DNA of 12,162 nucleotides. Origin: Alkalibaculum bacchi (GTDB lineage: Bacteria; Bacillota; Clostridia; Eubacteriales; Alkalibacteraceae). Made by a program: the position numbers and the translations under genes. The notes under the pieces are model-generated. The model had not been told where the DNA came from. It saw nothing but the letters and a program-made list of their open reading frames with translations, and did not search any database. Shown here in pieces: positions 1 to 6,149 of the stretch (its first letter is position 1; the number at the start of each line of letters is the position of its first letter). The stretch covers positions 1 to 12,162 of the forward strand of contig NZ_CALNCS010000102.1 in assembly GCF_937875145.1 (NCBI RefSeq), in the 5' to 3' direction.

Positions 1-32
1 GAGATGCAATCTTCACTAATTGTATAAGCCAT
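1..32 (-). CDS. Probable 4Fe-4S ferredoxin, N-terminal fragment (runs off window)
   Basis: Only the first 11 codons are in the window, reading M-A-Y-T-I-S-E-D-C-I-S. This is the typical opening of small clostridial 2[4Fe-4S] ferredoxins, where an A-Y-x-I-x-x-x-C-I-x-C-G-x-C pattern starts the first cluster motif. The start is well supported: an excellent ribosome binding site, GTAGGAGGTGA, lies at 48-38, five bases before the ATG, and a promoter lies at 108-81. If correct, the product is a cytosolic low-potential electron carrier. It follows ricT on the same strand but appears to have its own promoter. The remaining cysteines are outside the window, so the family call rests on a short match. 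Confidence 0.6.
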   Translation of the reverse strand, partial: MAYTISEDCI

Positions 33-80
33 TCAATTCACCTCCTACATATGTAAGGTATGTATCTTATCACTGCTCTT

Positions 81-108
81 ATTATATAATAAAATGGCTA
101 TTATTCAA
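81..108 (-). promoter_or_regulatory. Sigma-A type promoter of the ferredoxin gene
   Basis: On the minus strand, TTGAAT (108-103) and TATAAT (86-81) are separated by 16 bases. This is a near-consensus housekeeping promoter about 50 bases upstream of the ferredoxin ATG and just downstream of the ricT stop. I see no hairpin terminator between ricT and this site, so read-through from the upstream operon is also possible. Confidence 0.6.
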
Positions 109-120
109 GTGGTTTTTTAA

Positions 121-1059
121 TTATAATTCACTTTTTTGTTTGTTTTTTGTCAATAATTCTTTTTTTACATGATTTTCATGATTGCAGGTATGATTTTGTT
201 TTTCTTCTCCATCTTGTTTTTTGTGTTTTGTTTTACAACAAGATCCCTTACAAGAGGATTGTAACTTAATATTATCTAATTTATATTCATTTACGATTAC
301 TTCATCTCCATCAATTTTTACTATGACAGATTCAGCTAAGGTATTGACCCTTATAATAATCCCTTCTCCATCAGGGGATATGACTCTTTGTCCTTCTGAA
401 GGTAATCTCTTGGCCACTTCTTCATAAAAATCTTGCTCATATTTTAAACAGCACAATAATCTACCACAAATTCCAGAAATCTTTGTTGGGTTTAATGATA
501 AACTTTGTTCTTTTGCCATCTTAATAGATACAGGTTCAAAATCACCTAACCATTTTGAGCAGCATAAAGGAATGCCACAGGGTCCGAGACCACCAAGCAT
601 TTTAGCTTCATCCCGGACGCCAATTTGTCTTAATTCAATGCGAACCTTGAAAATAGCAGCTAAATCTTTCACTAATTCCCTAAAGTCTACTCTTCCTTCA
701 GCCGTAAAGTAAAAAATAATCTTATTATTGTCAAATGTGTACTCTACATCAATTAGCTTCATATCTAGCTTATGCTTTTCTACTTTTTCTTTGCATATCT
801 CCAAAGCTTTAACTTCTTTTTCTTTATTTTTCTTGTACGTTTTTTCATCCTTGTGAGTAGCAATTCGAATTACGGGTTTTATAGGAGGTACTATCTCTTC
901 TTCTGATACAAACTTTATAGGGGTTACAGCTGTACCAAATTCTATCCCTCTAGCTGTCTCAACAATAACTTTATCCTCAGCATTTAGCTCAAAATCCTGT
1001 GGATCAAAATAATATATTTTACCGGCCTTTTTAAACCGTATTCCTATGACCTTTATCAT
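121..1059 (-). CDS. ricT: RicT/YaaT, PSP1-domain protein of the Fe-S Ric complex
   Basis: The 312-residue protein matches the PSP1/YaaT family. In Bacillus subtilis RicT joins RicA (YmcA) and RicF (YlbF) in a [4Fe-4S] complex that works with RNase Y in mRNA processing and is needed for sporulation, competence and biofilm formation. The family's cysteine signature is visible: C161 and CC166-167 in LGPCGIPLCC, and C198 and CC203-204 in ICGRLLCC. A highly charged stretch occupies about 70-100. Residues 270-297 form an extra Cys/His-rich, lysine-rich tail (C270, C274, C275, H279, H290, C292, H294, H297) that I do not associate with the core fold. The ATG lies inside the end of holB (29-base overlap) and has an AGGAGGA site at 1077-1071, so translation is probably coupled. 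It ends the tmk-holB-ricT cluster. Confidence 0.93.
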   Translation of the reverse strand: MIKVIGIRFKKAGKIYYFDPQDFELNAEDKVIVETARGIEFGTAVTPIKFVSEEEIVPPIKPVIRIATHKDEKTYKKNKEKEVKALEICKEKVEKHKLDMKLIDVEYTFDNNKIIFYFTAEGRVDFRELVKDLAAIFKVRIELRQIGVRDEAKMLGGLGPCGIPLCCSKWLGDFEPVSIKMAKEQSLSLNPTKISGICGRLLCCLKYEQDFYEEVAKRLPSEGQRVISPDGEGIIIRVNTLAESVIVKIDGDEVIVNEYKLDNIKLQSSCKGSCCKTKHKKQDGEEKQNHTCNHENHVKKELLTKNKQKSEL

Positions 1060-2014
1060 TAATTAATTTTTCCTCCTGTATTCTTAACAACAATCTTTCG
1101 ATTTGTAATTGTAAATTTACATTATATTTTAAATCACCTTGTAAGATTATAATATTCCCTATTATATCATGAAACCCTTCATAAGTTAAACACTCACTTA
1201 TTTCCTTATACACATTCAAAGATCCATTTACTTTAGCGTACAAGGCATTCTTAAATAGGATCAATAAATTGTTTATGATGTACTCATTGCTCAATTTTTC
1301 ATCTTTTATCCACTTCGAAAATTCAAAGATTTGAGAATAATCACCTTTCATAATAGAAAAAATATATTTTCTAAAGATCTTAAATTGATCGATTTCTTCT
1401 GGATTTTTTATGATATTTTCAGCTTTTTCAATACAACCTTGGCTTAATTCGTATACATCGTCAAGAAGGCTCTCTTTTAGGGAATACTTTTTTCTAAGAG
1501 AAGATTGAAAGGTTTCCTTATCTAGTGGATTAAAATATAAAATTTGACCTCTCGACAAAATTGTAGGAAGTATTCTCTCTTTGCTCTCACTAATTAAAAT
1601 AATATATACGCCTGCATTAGGTTCTTCTAAAGTCTTTAATAGAGAATTTTGTGCAGGGATACCCATAGTTTCACAATTATTGATTATAAATACCTTCTTA
1701 TCCCCTTCATAGGATTTTACATTCATTTTTTTTTGTATTTCTCGTATCTGACTGATTTTAATGCTTGATTCTAAGGGAAAGATTTCAATAAAATCAGGAT
1801 GATTTCCACTGTCCATCTTATTACAAGAAGTACAATGATTGCAAGGCTTATTATCTACCGAACACAGGATAGCTTTTGAAAACTCTATAGCCGTCTTTCT
1901 TTTATTGGTCCCCTCAGGTCCTACAAATATATAGCAATGATTAACTCTATTATAATCAATGGCTTTCGAAAGTATATATTTATTTTTCTCGTCTATAATA
2001 ATCTGATCAAACAT
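1031..2014 (-). CDS. holB: DNA polymerase III delta' subunit (clamp loader)
   Basis: This AAA+-fold protein is the delta' part of the clamp-loader complex that opens the sliding clamp. Numbered from the chosen start (327 aa), it has a degenerate P-loop G-P-E-G-T-N-K-R-K at about 32-40, four zinc-ligand cysteines (C51, C58, C61, C64), a degenerate Walker B region KVFIINN around 107, the K-T-L-E-E-P motif at 127-132 and S-R-G at 154-156. A non-ATPase P-loop is normal for delta'. The SRC motif, whose Arg acts on neighbouring ATP sites, appears as SRG: the Arg is kept and the Cys lost. I start at the ATG at 2014 because GATGAGG sits six bases before it. An in-frame ATG at 2026 would add M-R-L-Q but has no good site. 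The start overlaps the tmk stop by eight bases, suggesting coupled translation. Confidence 0.93.
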   Translation of the reverse strand: MFDQIIIDEKNKYILSKAIDYNRVNHCYIFVGPEGTNKRKTAIEFSKAILCSVDNKPCNHCTSCNKMDSGNHPDFIEIFPLESSIKISQIREIQKKMNVKSYEGDKKVFIINNCETMGIPAQNSLLKTLEEPNAGVYIILISESKERILPTILSRGQILYFNPLDKETFQSSLRKKYSLKESLLDDVYELSQGCIEKAENIIKNPEEIDQFKIFRKYIFSIMKGDYSQIFEFSKWIKDEKLSNEYIINNLLILFKNALYAKVNGSLNVYKEISECLTYEGFHDIIGNIIILQGDLKYNVNLQLQIERLLLRIQEEKLINDKGHRNTV

Positions 2015-2702
2015 TTGTAACCTCATCTTTTATTATATTATCAATAATATCCTTATAGATCTCTTCATTAATGTCTTCAATAGTTCTAAATTCATCTTTA
2101 TTCATACAATCAATTTCGTGCCAATGGTATAAGTTTATTAGTCTTTTAGCATTTTTATAGGCATTGTGTAAGTGGATATAATTGTTTTCATGTATATCCT
2201 TTTTTTCTCCATTTGTTATTTTGTTTAATCTCTTTTCAATTCGATCTATAGAATGGTTTAAAGGAATATTTAAAAAATAAATTTTATCTGGTATAGGGAT
2301 CTTATACAATTCAAACTCTAGATTCCATAGCCAGTTTAGGTATTTATTGAATTCTTCTTCATCACTTATTTTTCCCCCTTGATGAACCATATTAGAGGTT
2401 GTATACCTATCAGCAATAATAATACCACCATTATTATAAAAATCTTCAAATTCACATTTATAAGAAGCATACCGATCTCCAGCATAGAAAGTAGATGACA
2501 CATATGGACTAATCTCATCTGGATTCTTACCAAAATCTCCTCGAAGATACATTTTAACAAGAGCTGAACTCTCTTTTTCATATCTAGGATAAGAGATCAT
2601 CATGACCTTATATCCGTTTCGGTATAACCTTTTATAGAGTAATTTGCTTTGAGTTTCTTTTCCGCTCCCATCTAAACCTTCTATTACAATTAATTTTCCC
2701 AT
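2007..2702 (-). CDS. tmk: Thymidylate (dTMP) kinase
   Basis: The enzyme transfers phosphate from ATP to dTMP, giving dTDP for dTTP synthesis in the cytosol. The 231-residue sequence has a P-loop E-G-L-D-G-S-G-K-E-T (8-17), an S-Y-P-R-Y segment at 37-41 where many family members have FPREPG, G-D-R-Y at 75-78, the D-R-Y motif at 98-100 and an H-Q-G segment at 107-109 near the nucleoside pocket. A basic LID-like stretch follows at about 154-168. It is a divergent form, longer than the 212 aa of the B. subtilis enzyme, so another deoxynucleotide as substrate cannot be excluded. Context supports tmk: holB follows and a decarboxylase-like gene precedes, as in Bacillus. The ribosome site AAGGAGGC overlaps the stop codon of the upstream gene, with nine bases between the two coding regions. 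Confidence 0.88.
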   Translation of the reverse strand: MGKLIVIEGLDGSGKETQSKLLYKRLYRNGYKVMMISYPRYEKESSALVKMYLRGDFGKNPDEISPYVSSTFYAGDRYASYKCEFEDFYNNGGIIIADRYTTSNMVHQGGKISDEEEFNKYLNWLWNLEFELYKIPIPDKIYFLNIPLNHSIDRIEKRLNKITNGEKKDIHENNYIHLHNAYKNAKRLINLYHWHEIDCMNKDEFRTIEDINEEIYKDIIDNIIKDEVTNV

Positions 2703-2711
2703 ATTGCCTCC

Positions 2712-4100
2712 TTATTTTATAACCTGTATTTTCTTTTCATTTAGCCCCATAATATCACTGTCTTCCCAATTTCTAAGAAATAACAAAGTGTTTTTATCTA
2801 TTTTTTCTCCAGGAACTAAAACAGGTATACCTGGAGGATAAGGGATAATAAATTCTGCACAAATTCGTCCTACAGATTCCATTAAAAGAACTTCTTCCTT
2901 GTTTCTATTAATGGCTTCCCAAGGATTTATACATTTTTTTGTTATGGGATAAGAGTAGATGTTTTTCTTTTGCACATACTGCTCTCCAATTAAATGAGAA
3001 CAATCTTTTAATGCATATACAAGCCTTTCTACGTCTCCTTCTTCTGTTCCCATACCCATCATGGCTAAAACACCATTATAGTCCCACATTTCCATTTGGA
3101 TAGAGTACTTCTTTCTAAGGATATGGGAAAGGTATACTCCAGAAACCTTAGGACTTTCAATCCAAATTTTCAACTTATCATAATCAAATACTTGGCCACT
3201 AGATAGTAGTTCAGATCCTTTTAAATAAAAAGGAGTATTATTTAATTCTTTTTCAATTCTATTATAATAATATAATAACTGATTTAGTCTTTCTCTTCCC
3301 CTGTCTCTCGCATCTAAAACGGAATTTTCTATAGACATCATAATAGGATAAGATGGGCTAGTGGTTTGAAGAATATTAATATAATTCTTTATTACATTAG
3401 TTGAAATCCTTGAGCTACACACATGAAGGAGAGCCCCTTGATTTAGAGAATTTAATGTTTTATGGGTGCTTTGTACAACGATATCTGCACCTAAATCTAC
3501 ACTTGAGGTAGGGAATTTTTCATTAAACTTTAGGTGAGCGCCATGAGCTTCATCTACAATTAAAACCTTATTATATGTATTCGTCACCTTACTAATGGAT
3601 TTTACATCTAGGCAAATGCCGTGGTAAGTAGGTGAAGTAATAATCACTCCCTTTAAATGGGGATGCTTAATAAAGGCTTTTTCTACCTGCTCTGCATTAA
3701 CCATGGGGTAAGATTCATTTGCGTCATCATTATATAGATATACTGGATTAATTTCTTTTAACATTAAAGCCGAATACACAGATTTATGAGAATTCCTAGG
3801 AATCAAAAAAGAATCCCCTTTATTGCAAATGGACAAAATAGAGGCAAGAATACCAACCGTACTACCATTGACCAATATAAAGGACTTCTTTACCCCATAT
3901 ATATTAGCTATTTCACCCATAGCTTCTTTAATTGGGCCTTCTGGACTATTTAGATTATCTGTGCCTGGTATTTCAGTAAAATCATACTCATAAGAAAAAA
4001 GATCATCTTTACTTCTTCCCTTGTGACCTGGCATGTGAAATCTCGTGTAATCTCCTCGATTTGTTATTCTTTGTAATGCTTTATATATTGATCCTTTCAT
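2712..4100 (-). CDS. Orn/Lys/Arg decarboxylase family PLP enzyme (YaaO-like)
   Basis: This is a fold-type I PLP enzyme of the Orn/Lys/Arg decarboxylase family, in the short Gram-positive form (462 aa) without the N-terminal wing domain. Visible landmarks are H-M-P-G-H-K at 22-27, N-G-S-T at 78-81, S-H-K at 104-106, the PLP-ring motif D-E-A-H at 183-186 and S-T-H-K-T with Schiff-base lysine K214. The C-terminal domain ends with P-Y-P-P-G-I-P (420-426) and P-G-E (430-432). Family members make polyamines or agmatine from basic amino acids. The substrate cannot be told from sequence alone, so I give no symbol. YaaO holds the same place beside tmk in B. subtilis. The only nearby start is the ATG at 4100, with AAAGGAA 11 bases upstream. 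It is the first gene of the tmk-holB-ricT cluster. I found no convincing promoter for it. Confidence 0.9.
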   Translation of the reverse strand: MKGSIYKALQRITNRGDYTRFHMPGHKGRSKDDLFSYEYDFTEIPGTDNLNSPEGPIKEAMGEIANIYGVKKSFILVNGSTVGILASILSICNKGDSFLIPRNSHKSVYSALMLKEINPVYLYNDDANESYPMVNAEQVEKAFIKHPHLKGVIITSPTYHGICLDVKSISKVTNTYNKVLIVDEAHGAHLKFNEKFPTSSVDLGADIVVQSTHKTLNSLNQGALLHVCSSRISTNVIKNYINILQTTSPSYPIMMSIENSVLDARDRGRERLNQLLYYYNRIEKELNNTPFYLKGSELLSSGQVFDYDKLKIWIESPKVSGVYLSHILRKKYSIQMEMWDYNGVLAMMGMGTEEGDVERLVYALKDCSHLIGEQYVQKKNIYSYPITKKCINPWEAINRNKEEVLLMESVGRICAEFIIPYPPGIPVLVPGEKIDKNTLLFLRNWEDSDIMGLNEKKIQVIK

Positions 4101-4152
4101 GAAACTATAAATTCCTTTCTTAATATGATAGAGTACAAGCAGTCTAGACCCA

Positions 4153-4176
4153 CGCTAAAAATCACTGATTTTTGCG
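4153..4176. repeat. Inverted repeat, possible operator
   Basis: The arms CGC-(T)-AAAAATCA and TGATTTTTGCG are complementary over 11 positions with one bulged T and a single central C. The repeat sits 53-76 bases before the decarboxylase-like ATG and about 20 bases before the -35 region of the trxA promoter. It could be a repressor site controlling both directions. No T-tract of terminator type follows. It does not match a regulator site I know. Confidence 0.45.
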
Positions 4177-4194
4177 AAGATAGGAACTTATGCT

Positions 4195-4222
4195 TTATCA
4201 AACAAAAAACATGTGATATAAT
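4195..4222 (+). promoter_or_regulatory. Extended -10 promoter, probably for trxA
   Basis: TGATATAAT (4214-4222) is a perfect extended -10 element. A weaker -35, TTATCA (4195-4200), stands 16 bases upstream of the TATAAT. The predicted transcript starts near 4229, giving trxA a leader of about 170 bases. I see no better promoter closer to the gene. Confidence 0.5.
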
Positions 4223-4401
4223 ATGCAAACTAGCGGATTGGCTCGCAGAAATCACAGAATTTTATGAAATACTAAATAACATTAAGATAATAGTAACACA
4301 AATTTTAGATTATATACATATGGTGTTTTCTTTAGATGACGGTTAATAATCTATCTTTTGGGTACAAATAAAATATAACTATTGAAGGGAGAATGTTAAA
4401 A

Positions 4402-4728
4402 ATGGCAAATGCCAATATTATAATTCTTGATGAAAATAATTTTGAAAATGAAGTGCTTCAGTCCAAACTTCCTATTTTAGTAGACTTCTGGGCAGAATGG
4501 TGTGGACCTTGTCAAACTTTATTACCTATATTTGACGAATTAGCAGATGAAAATAAAGATAAGATAAAAATTGCTAAACTAAATGTAGATGAAAATAGAA
4601 GCTTAGCGATGAAATACCGTGTTATGAGTATCCCAACGGTATTGATTTTTAAAGATGGTGAAGAAATCAGAAGAGAAGTAGGAGCTAAAACAAAATCTGA
4701 TTATGAAAGTATTCTAAATGCTCTTTAA
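4402..4728 (+). CDS. trxA: Thioredoxin
   Basis: Thioredoxin is a small cytosolic protein that reduces disulfides in ribonucleotide reductase, peroxiredoxins and other targets, itself recharged by a thioredoxin reductase. Numbered from the chosen start (108 aa, the usual length), the active site W-C-G-P-C is at 33-37, the buried aspartate is D28 in V-D-F-W and the cis-proline is P78 in S-I-P-T. All match a classical thioredoxin rather than a glutaredoxin or secreted relative, and there is no signal peptide. I choose the ATG at 4402 because the AAGGGAG site (4385-4391) is 10 bases before it. The ATG at 4393 would be only one base from that site. No reductase gene is adjacent. The gene runs against its neighbours and is followed by a repeat-like region and a terminator. 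Confidence 0.95.
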   Translation: MANANIIILDENNFENEVLQSKLPILVDFWAEWCGPCQTLLPIFDELADENKDKIKIAKLNVDENRSLAMKYRVMSIPTVLIFKDGEEIRREVGAKTKSDYESILNAL

Positions 4729-4730
4729 AA

Positions 4731-4802
4731 GCGCCTACGGTGCGTTAGCTACCAGCGGCCAGTCTTCAGTCATCAGTGCTAGGGTCAAGTCTTACGGGTC
4801 AA
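4731..4802 (+). repeat. GC-rich hairpin plus 7-base-phased repeat array
   Basis: Three bases after the trxA stop is a hairpin, GCGCC-TAC-GGTGC (4731-4743, one G-U pair in RNA). Then CAG recurs at exact 7-base steps (4753, 4760, 4767, 4774), preceded by TAG at 4746 in the same phase. The heptamer GGGTCAA recurs 14 bases apart (4782 and 4796). The stretch looks richer in G and C than nearby coding DNA and has no long open frame. A second small inverted repeat, CCTGA-CGC-TCAGG (4812-4824), lies just beyond. The period is directly visible; treating it as a repeat family is inference. Confidence 0.55.
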
Positions 4803-4880
4803 AGATTTAACCCTGACGCTCAGGATGACTCAAGTAACAGCTAAGATTAAAAAGTAGGATTTTCCTAGTATAGAAAAGAA

Positions 4881-4907
4881 GCTCGCCTAAAGGCGAGCCG
4901 TTTTTTT
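4881..4907. terminator. Rho-independent terminator between convergent trxA and rubredoxin genes
   Basis: A perfect 7-bp GC-rich stem, GCTCGCC (4881-4887) and GGCGAGC (4892-4898), closes a TAAA loop and is followed by CG and seven T residues (4901-4907). That serves trxA. Read on the minus strand the same stem is followed by TTCTTTTC, so it can also stop rubredoxin transcripts. Confidence 0.9.
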
Positions 4908-4941
4908 CAGCTTTCTGCATTTCGCTTTCAGCTATTCGTTA
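4908..4941. repeat. 7-base-phased sequence between the terminator and rubredoxin
   Basis: CAGCT occurs at 4908 and 4929, exactly 21 bases (3 x 7) apart. The stretch can be written as CAGCTTT, CTGCATT, TCGCTTT, CAGCTAT, TCGTTAT, which keeps a T-rich end in each unit. It lies downstream of the rubredoxin gene, whose stop is at 4942-4944. The pattern is weaker than the arrays at 4746-4776 and 6685-6719. Confidence 0.35.
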
Positions 4942-5103
4942 TTATTCAACTACTGTAAAGTCTTCTTTTCCTGCTCCACATAATGGACATACCCAATCGT
5001 CTGGGATATCTTCAAATGCAGTACCTGGTGCAATACCGCTATCTGGATCTCCCTCAGCTGGATCATAAATATAACCGCATAGTGTACATTCATACTTTTT
5101 CAT
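4942..5103 (-). CDS. Rubredoxin
   Basis: This is a 53-residue rubredoxin, a one-iron Fe(Cys)4 electron carrier. In anaerobes such proteins commonly pass electrons to oxygen or superoxide detoxifying enzymes. The four iron ligands are C6 and C9 in C-T-L-C-G and C39 and C42 in C-P-L-C-G. The usual Y-I-Y-D-P-x-x-G-D (11-19) and D-D-W-V-C-P (35-40) segments are present. I start at the ATG at 5103, which has GGAGGT six bases upstream and gives the normal length. The 17 extra codons of the longer frame have no ribosome site and lie over the promoter. It shares strand with rpe but probably has its own promoter. No desulfoferrodoxin, rubrerythrin or oxidoreductase partner is adjacent. Confidence 0.96.
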   Translation of the reverse strand: MKKYECTLCGYIYDPAEGDPDSGIAPGTAFEDIPDDWVCPLCGAGKEDFTVVE

Positions 5104-5125
5104 TTTATTACCTCCGTTAAAATAT

Positions 5126-5154
5126 TTTATATTATTTCTAATTGCTGCTAACAA
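5126..5154 (-). promoter_or_regulatory. Probable rubredoxin promoter
   Basis: TTGTTA (5154-5149) and TATAAA (5131-5126) are 17 bases apart on the minus strand, which would give a very short leader of about 16 bases. An alternative just upstream is a perfect TATAAT (5159-5154) with TTAACA (5184-5179), at a long 19-base spacing. Either would make the gene independent of rpe. An AT-rich inverted repeat, TTAAAC-N7-GTTTAA (5181-5199), overlaps the alternative -35. Confidence 0.45.
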
Positions 5155-5200
5155 TTATATAATACCCTTTTTGTGAAATGTTAAACACCCATAGTTTAAT

Positions 5201-5848
5201 TTAAAGAACAACTCTTCGCAAGTCATCGATATTTTTTTGTATATCCCCTTTAAATGTAAAGGAACCTGCTACTAATACATCTGCTCCAGCTTCTACAATT
5301 TTAGGCGCTGTTTCTAAATTGACACCACCATCTATTTGTATATCAATAGGGTAACCTTTTATCATCTCTTTTAGAGCTCTTATTTTATCTAGAGAATTTT
5401 CGATAAAACTTTGTCCTCCATAACCTGGATTTACTGTCATAAGTAAGATCATATCTACTTCATCTAAAACATATTTTAGTGTACTTAAAGAAGTAGCTGG
5501 GCATAGAACAACTCCTGATTTAACACCATAAGACTTGATTAAGTTTAGACTCCTATGAAGATGAGTAGTAGCTTCTTGGTGTACTGTTATAATATCAGCT
5601 CCAGCTTCTGCAAAACGGCCGATCAAGCGATCAGGATCTTGCACCATCATATGGACATCAAAAGGTAAATTCGTTTTATCTCTTAACATTTTAACCTGAT
5701 CAGGTCCAAATGCAATATTAGGCACGAAATTCCCATCCATTACATCAATATGTAATAAATCTACATTACATTCTTCCACTTTTTTAATTTGATTTTCAAG
5801 ATTTCCAAAATCTGCTCCTAATATAGAAGGAGCTATTTTAACTGCCAT
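5201..5848 (-). CDS. rpe: Ribulose-phosphate 3-epimerase
   Basis: The enzyme interconverts ribulose 5-phosphate and xylulose 5-phosphate in the non-oxidative pentose phosphate pathway, which also supplies ribose for nucleotides. The 215-residue TIM barrel is complete. It shows A-P-S-I-L (6-10), H33 and D35 in L-H-I-D-V-M-D-G, H66 in D-V-H-M-M, the phosphate-binding N-P-G-Y-G-G-Q (140-146) and D173 in I-D-G-G-V. H33, D35, H66 and D173 are the metal ligands and the two aspartates are the catalytic acid/base pair. Late in the barrel G-S-F-T-F (195-199) replaces the more usual G-S-A-I-F. GGAGGT lies six bases before the ATG. In many Firmicutes rpe follows rsgA; here it stands alone between gyrA and rubredoxin. 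No clear terminator follows it. Confidence 0.96.
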   Translation of the reverse strand: MAVKIAPSILGADFGNLENQIKKVEECNVDLLHIDVMDGNFVPNIAFGPDQVKMLRDKTNLPFDVHMMVQDPDRLIGRFAEAGADIITVHQEATTHLHRSLNLIKSYGVKSGVVLCPATSLSTLKYVLDEVDMILLMTVNPGYGGQSFIENSLDKIRALKEMIKGYPIDIQIDGGVNLETAPKIVEAGADVLVAGSFTFKGDIQKNIDDLRRVVL

Positions 5849-5944
5849 GTTTGTACCTCCATTTGTTAGATGAACTATCTTTATAAATTTAAAATATTTT
5901 TATAATGTCATCAAGCTTCTTAAGCTCTTTTTGTTCATCTGTAT

Positions 5945-5953
5945 AGTATATCA
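5945..5953 (-). promoter_or_regulatory. Extended -10 promoter candidate for rpe
   Basis: On the minus strand TGATATACT (5953-5945) is an extended -10 element differing from consensus at one base. No good -35 lies at the usual distance, as is common for extended -10 promoters. The leader to the rpe ATG would be about 90 bases. Confidence 0.4.
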
Positions 5954-6119
5954 TTTGTGAAAATTGTTACAGTTAATAATAACATAATTTTAGAGAATAC
6001 ATCAACTTACTTCTGTTTATTTATTACGGTACTATATTTATAAAGTAATCTTACTCTTTATCCTTTATTTACATATATTTTTATCATCAAAATCCACCAT
6101 TTGGTTAAACTAGATGATA

Positions 6120-6149
6120 TTGAATTCTTTTAAGAAATATTTATATATT
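6120..6149 (+). promoter_or_regulatory. Promoter candidate for the cupin gene
   Basis: TTGAAT (6120-6125) is followed after 18 bases by TATATT (6144-6149), or after 16 bases by TATATA (6142-6147). Transcription would start near 6156. That leaves only about five bases before the ATG at 6161 and favours the TTG start at 6197. Confidence 0.45.

Larger units (their letters stand above)
4101..4392. other. Divergent intergenic region between the decarboxylase-like gene and trxA
   Basis: This 292-base gap separates two divergently read genes. It holds a near-perfect inverted repeat (4153-4176) and an extended -10 promoter toward trxA. A 73-codon open frame on the plus strand (4125-4346) spans most of it, but its only start codon lacks a ribosome binding site and the trxA promoter lies inside it. 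I therefore do not call it a gene. If the promoter is right, trxA has a leader of about 170 bases. I recognise no riboswitch or T-box motif in that leader. Confidence 0.55.

Noticed and set aside
2366..2581. 71-codon minus-strand frame inside tmk
   Set aside because: It is another frame of the tmk coding region and has low-complexity composition (Ile, Leu, Met rich).
4125..4346. 73-codon open frame on the plus strand before trxA
   Set aside because: Its only start lacks any ribosome binding site, a strong extended -10 lies inside it, and the product resembles nothing I know. It may be chance in a gap, though I cannot exclude a small protein.
4223..4401. Riboswitch or T-box in the trxA leader
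   Set aside because: I looked for the T-box sequence, a strong intrinsic terminator and conserved riboswitch cores and found none.
5181..5199. TTAAAC-N7-GTTTAA inverted repeat as an rpe terminator
   Set aside because: The stem is only six AT-rich pairs and no T-tract follows on the minus strand. It might instead be an operator.
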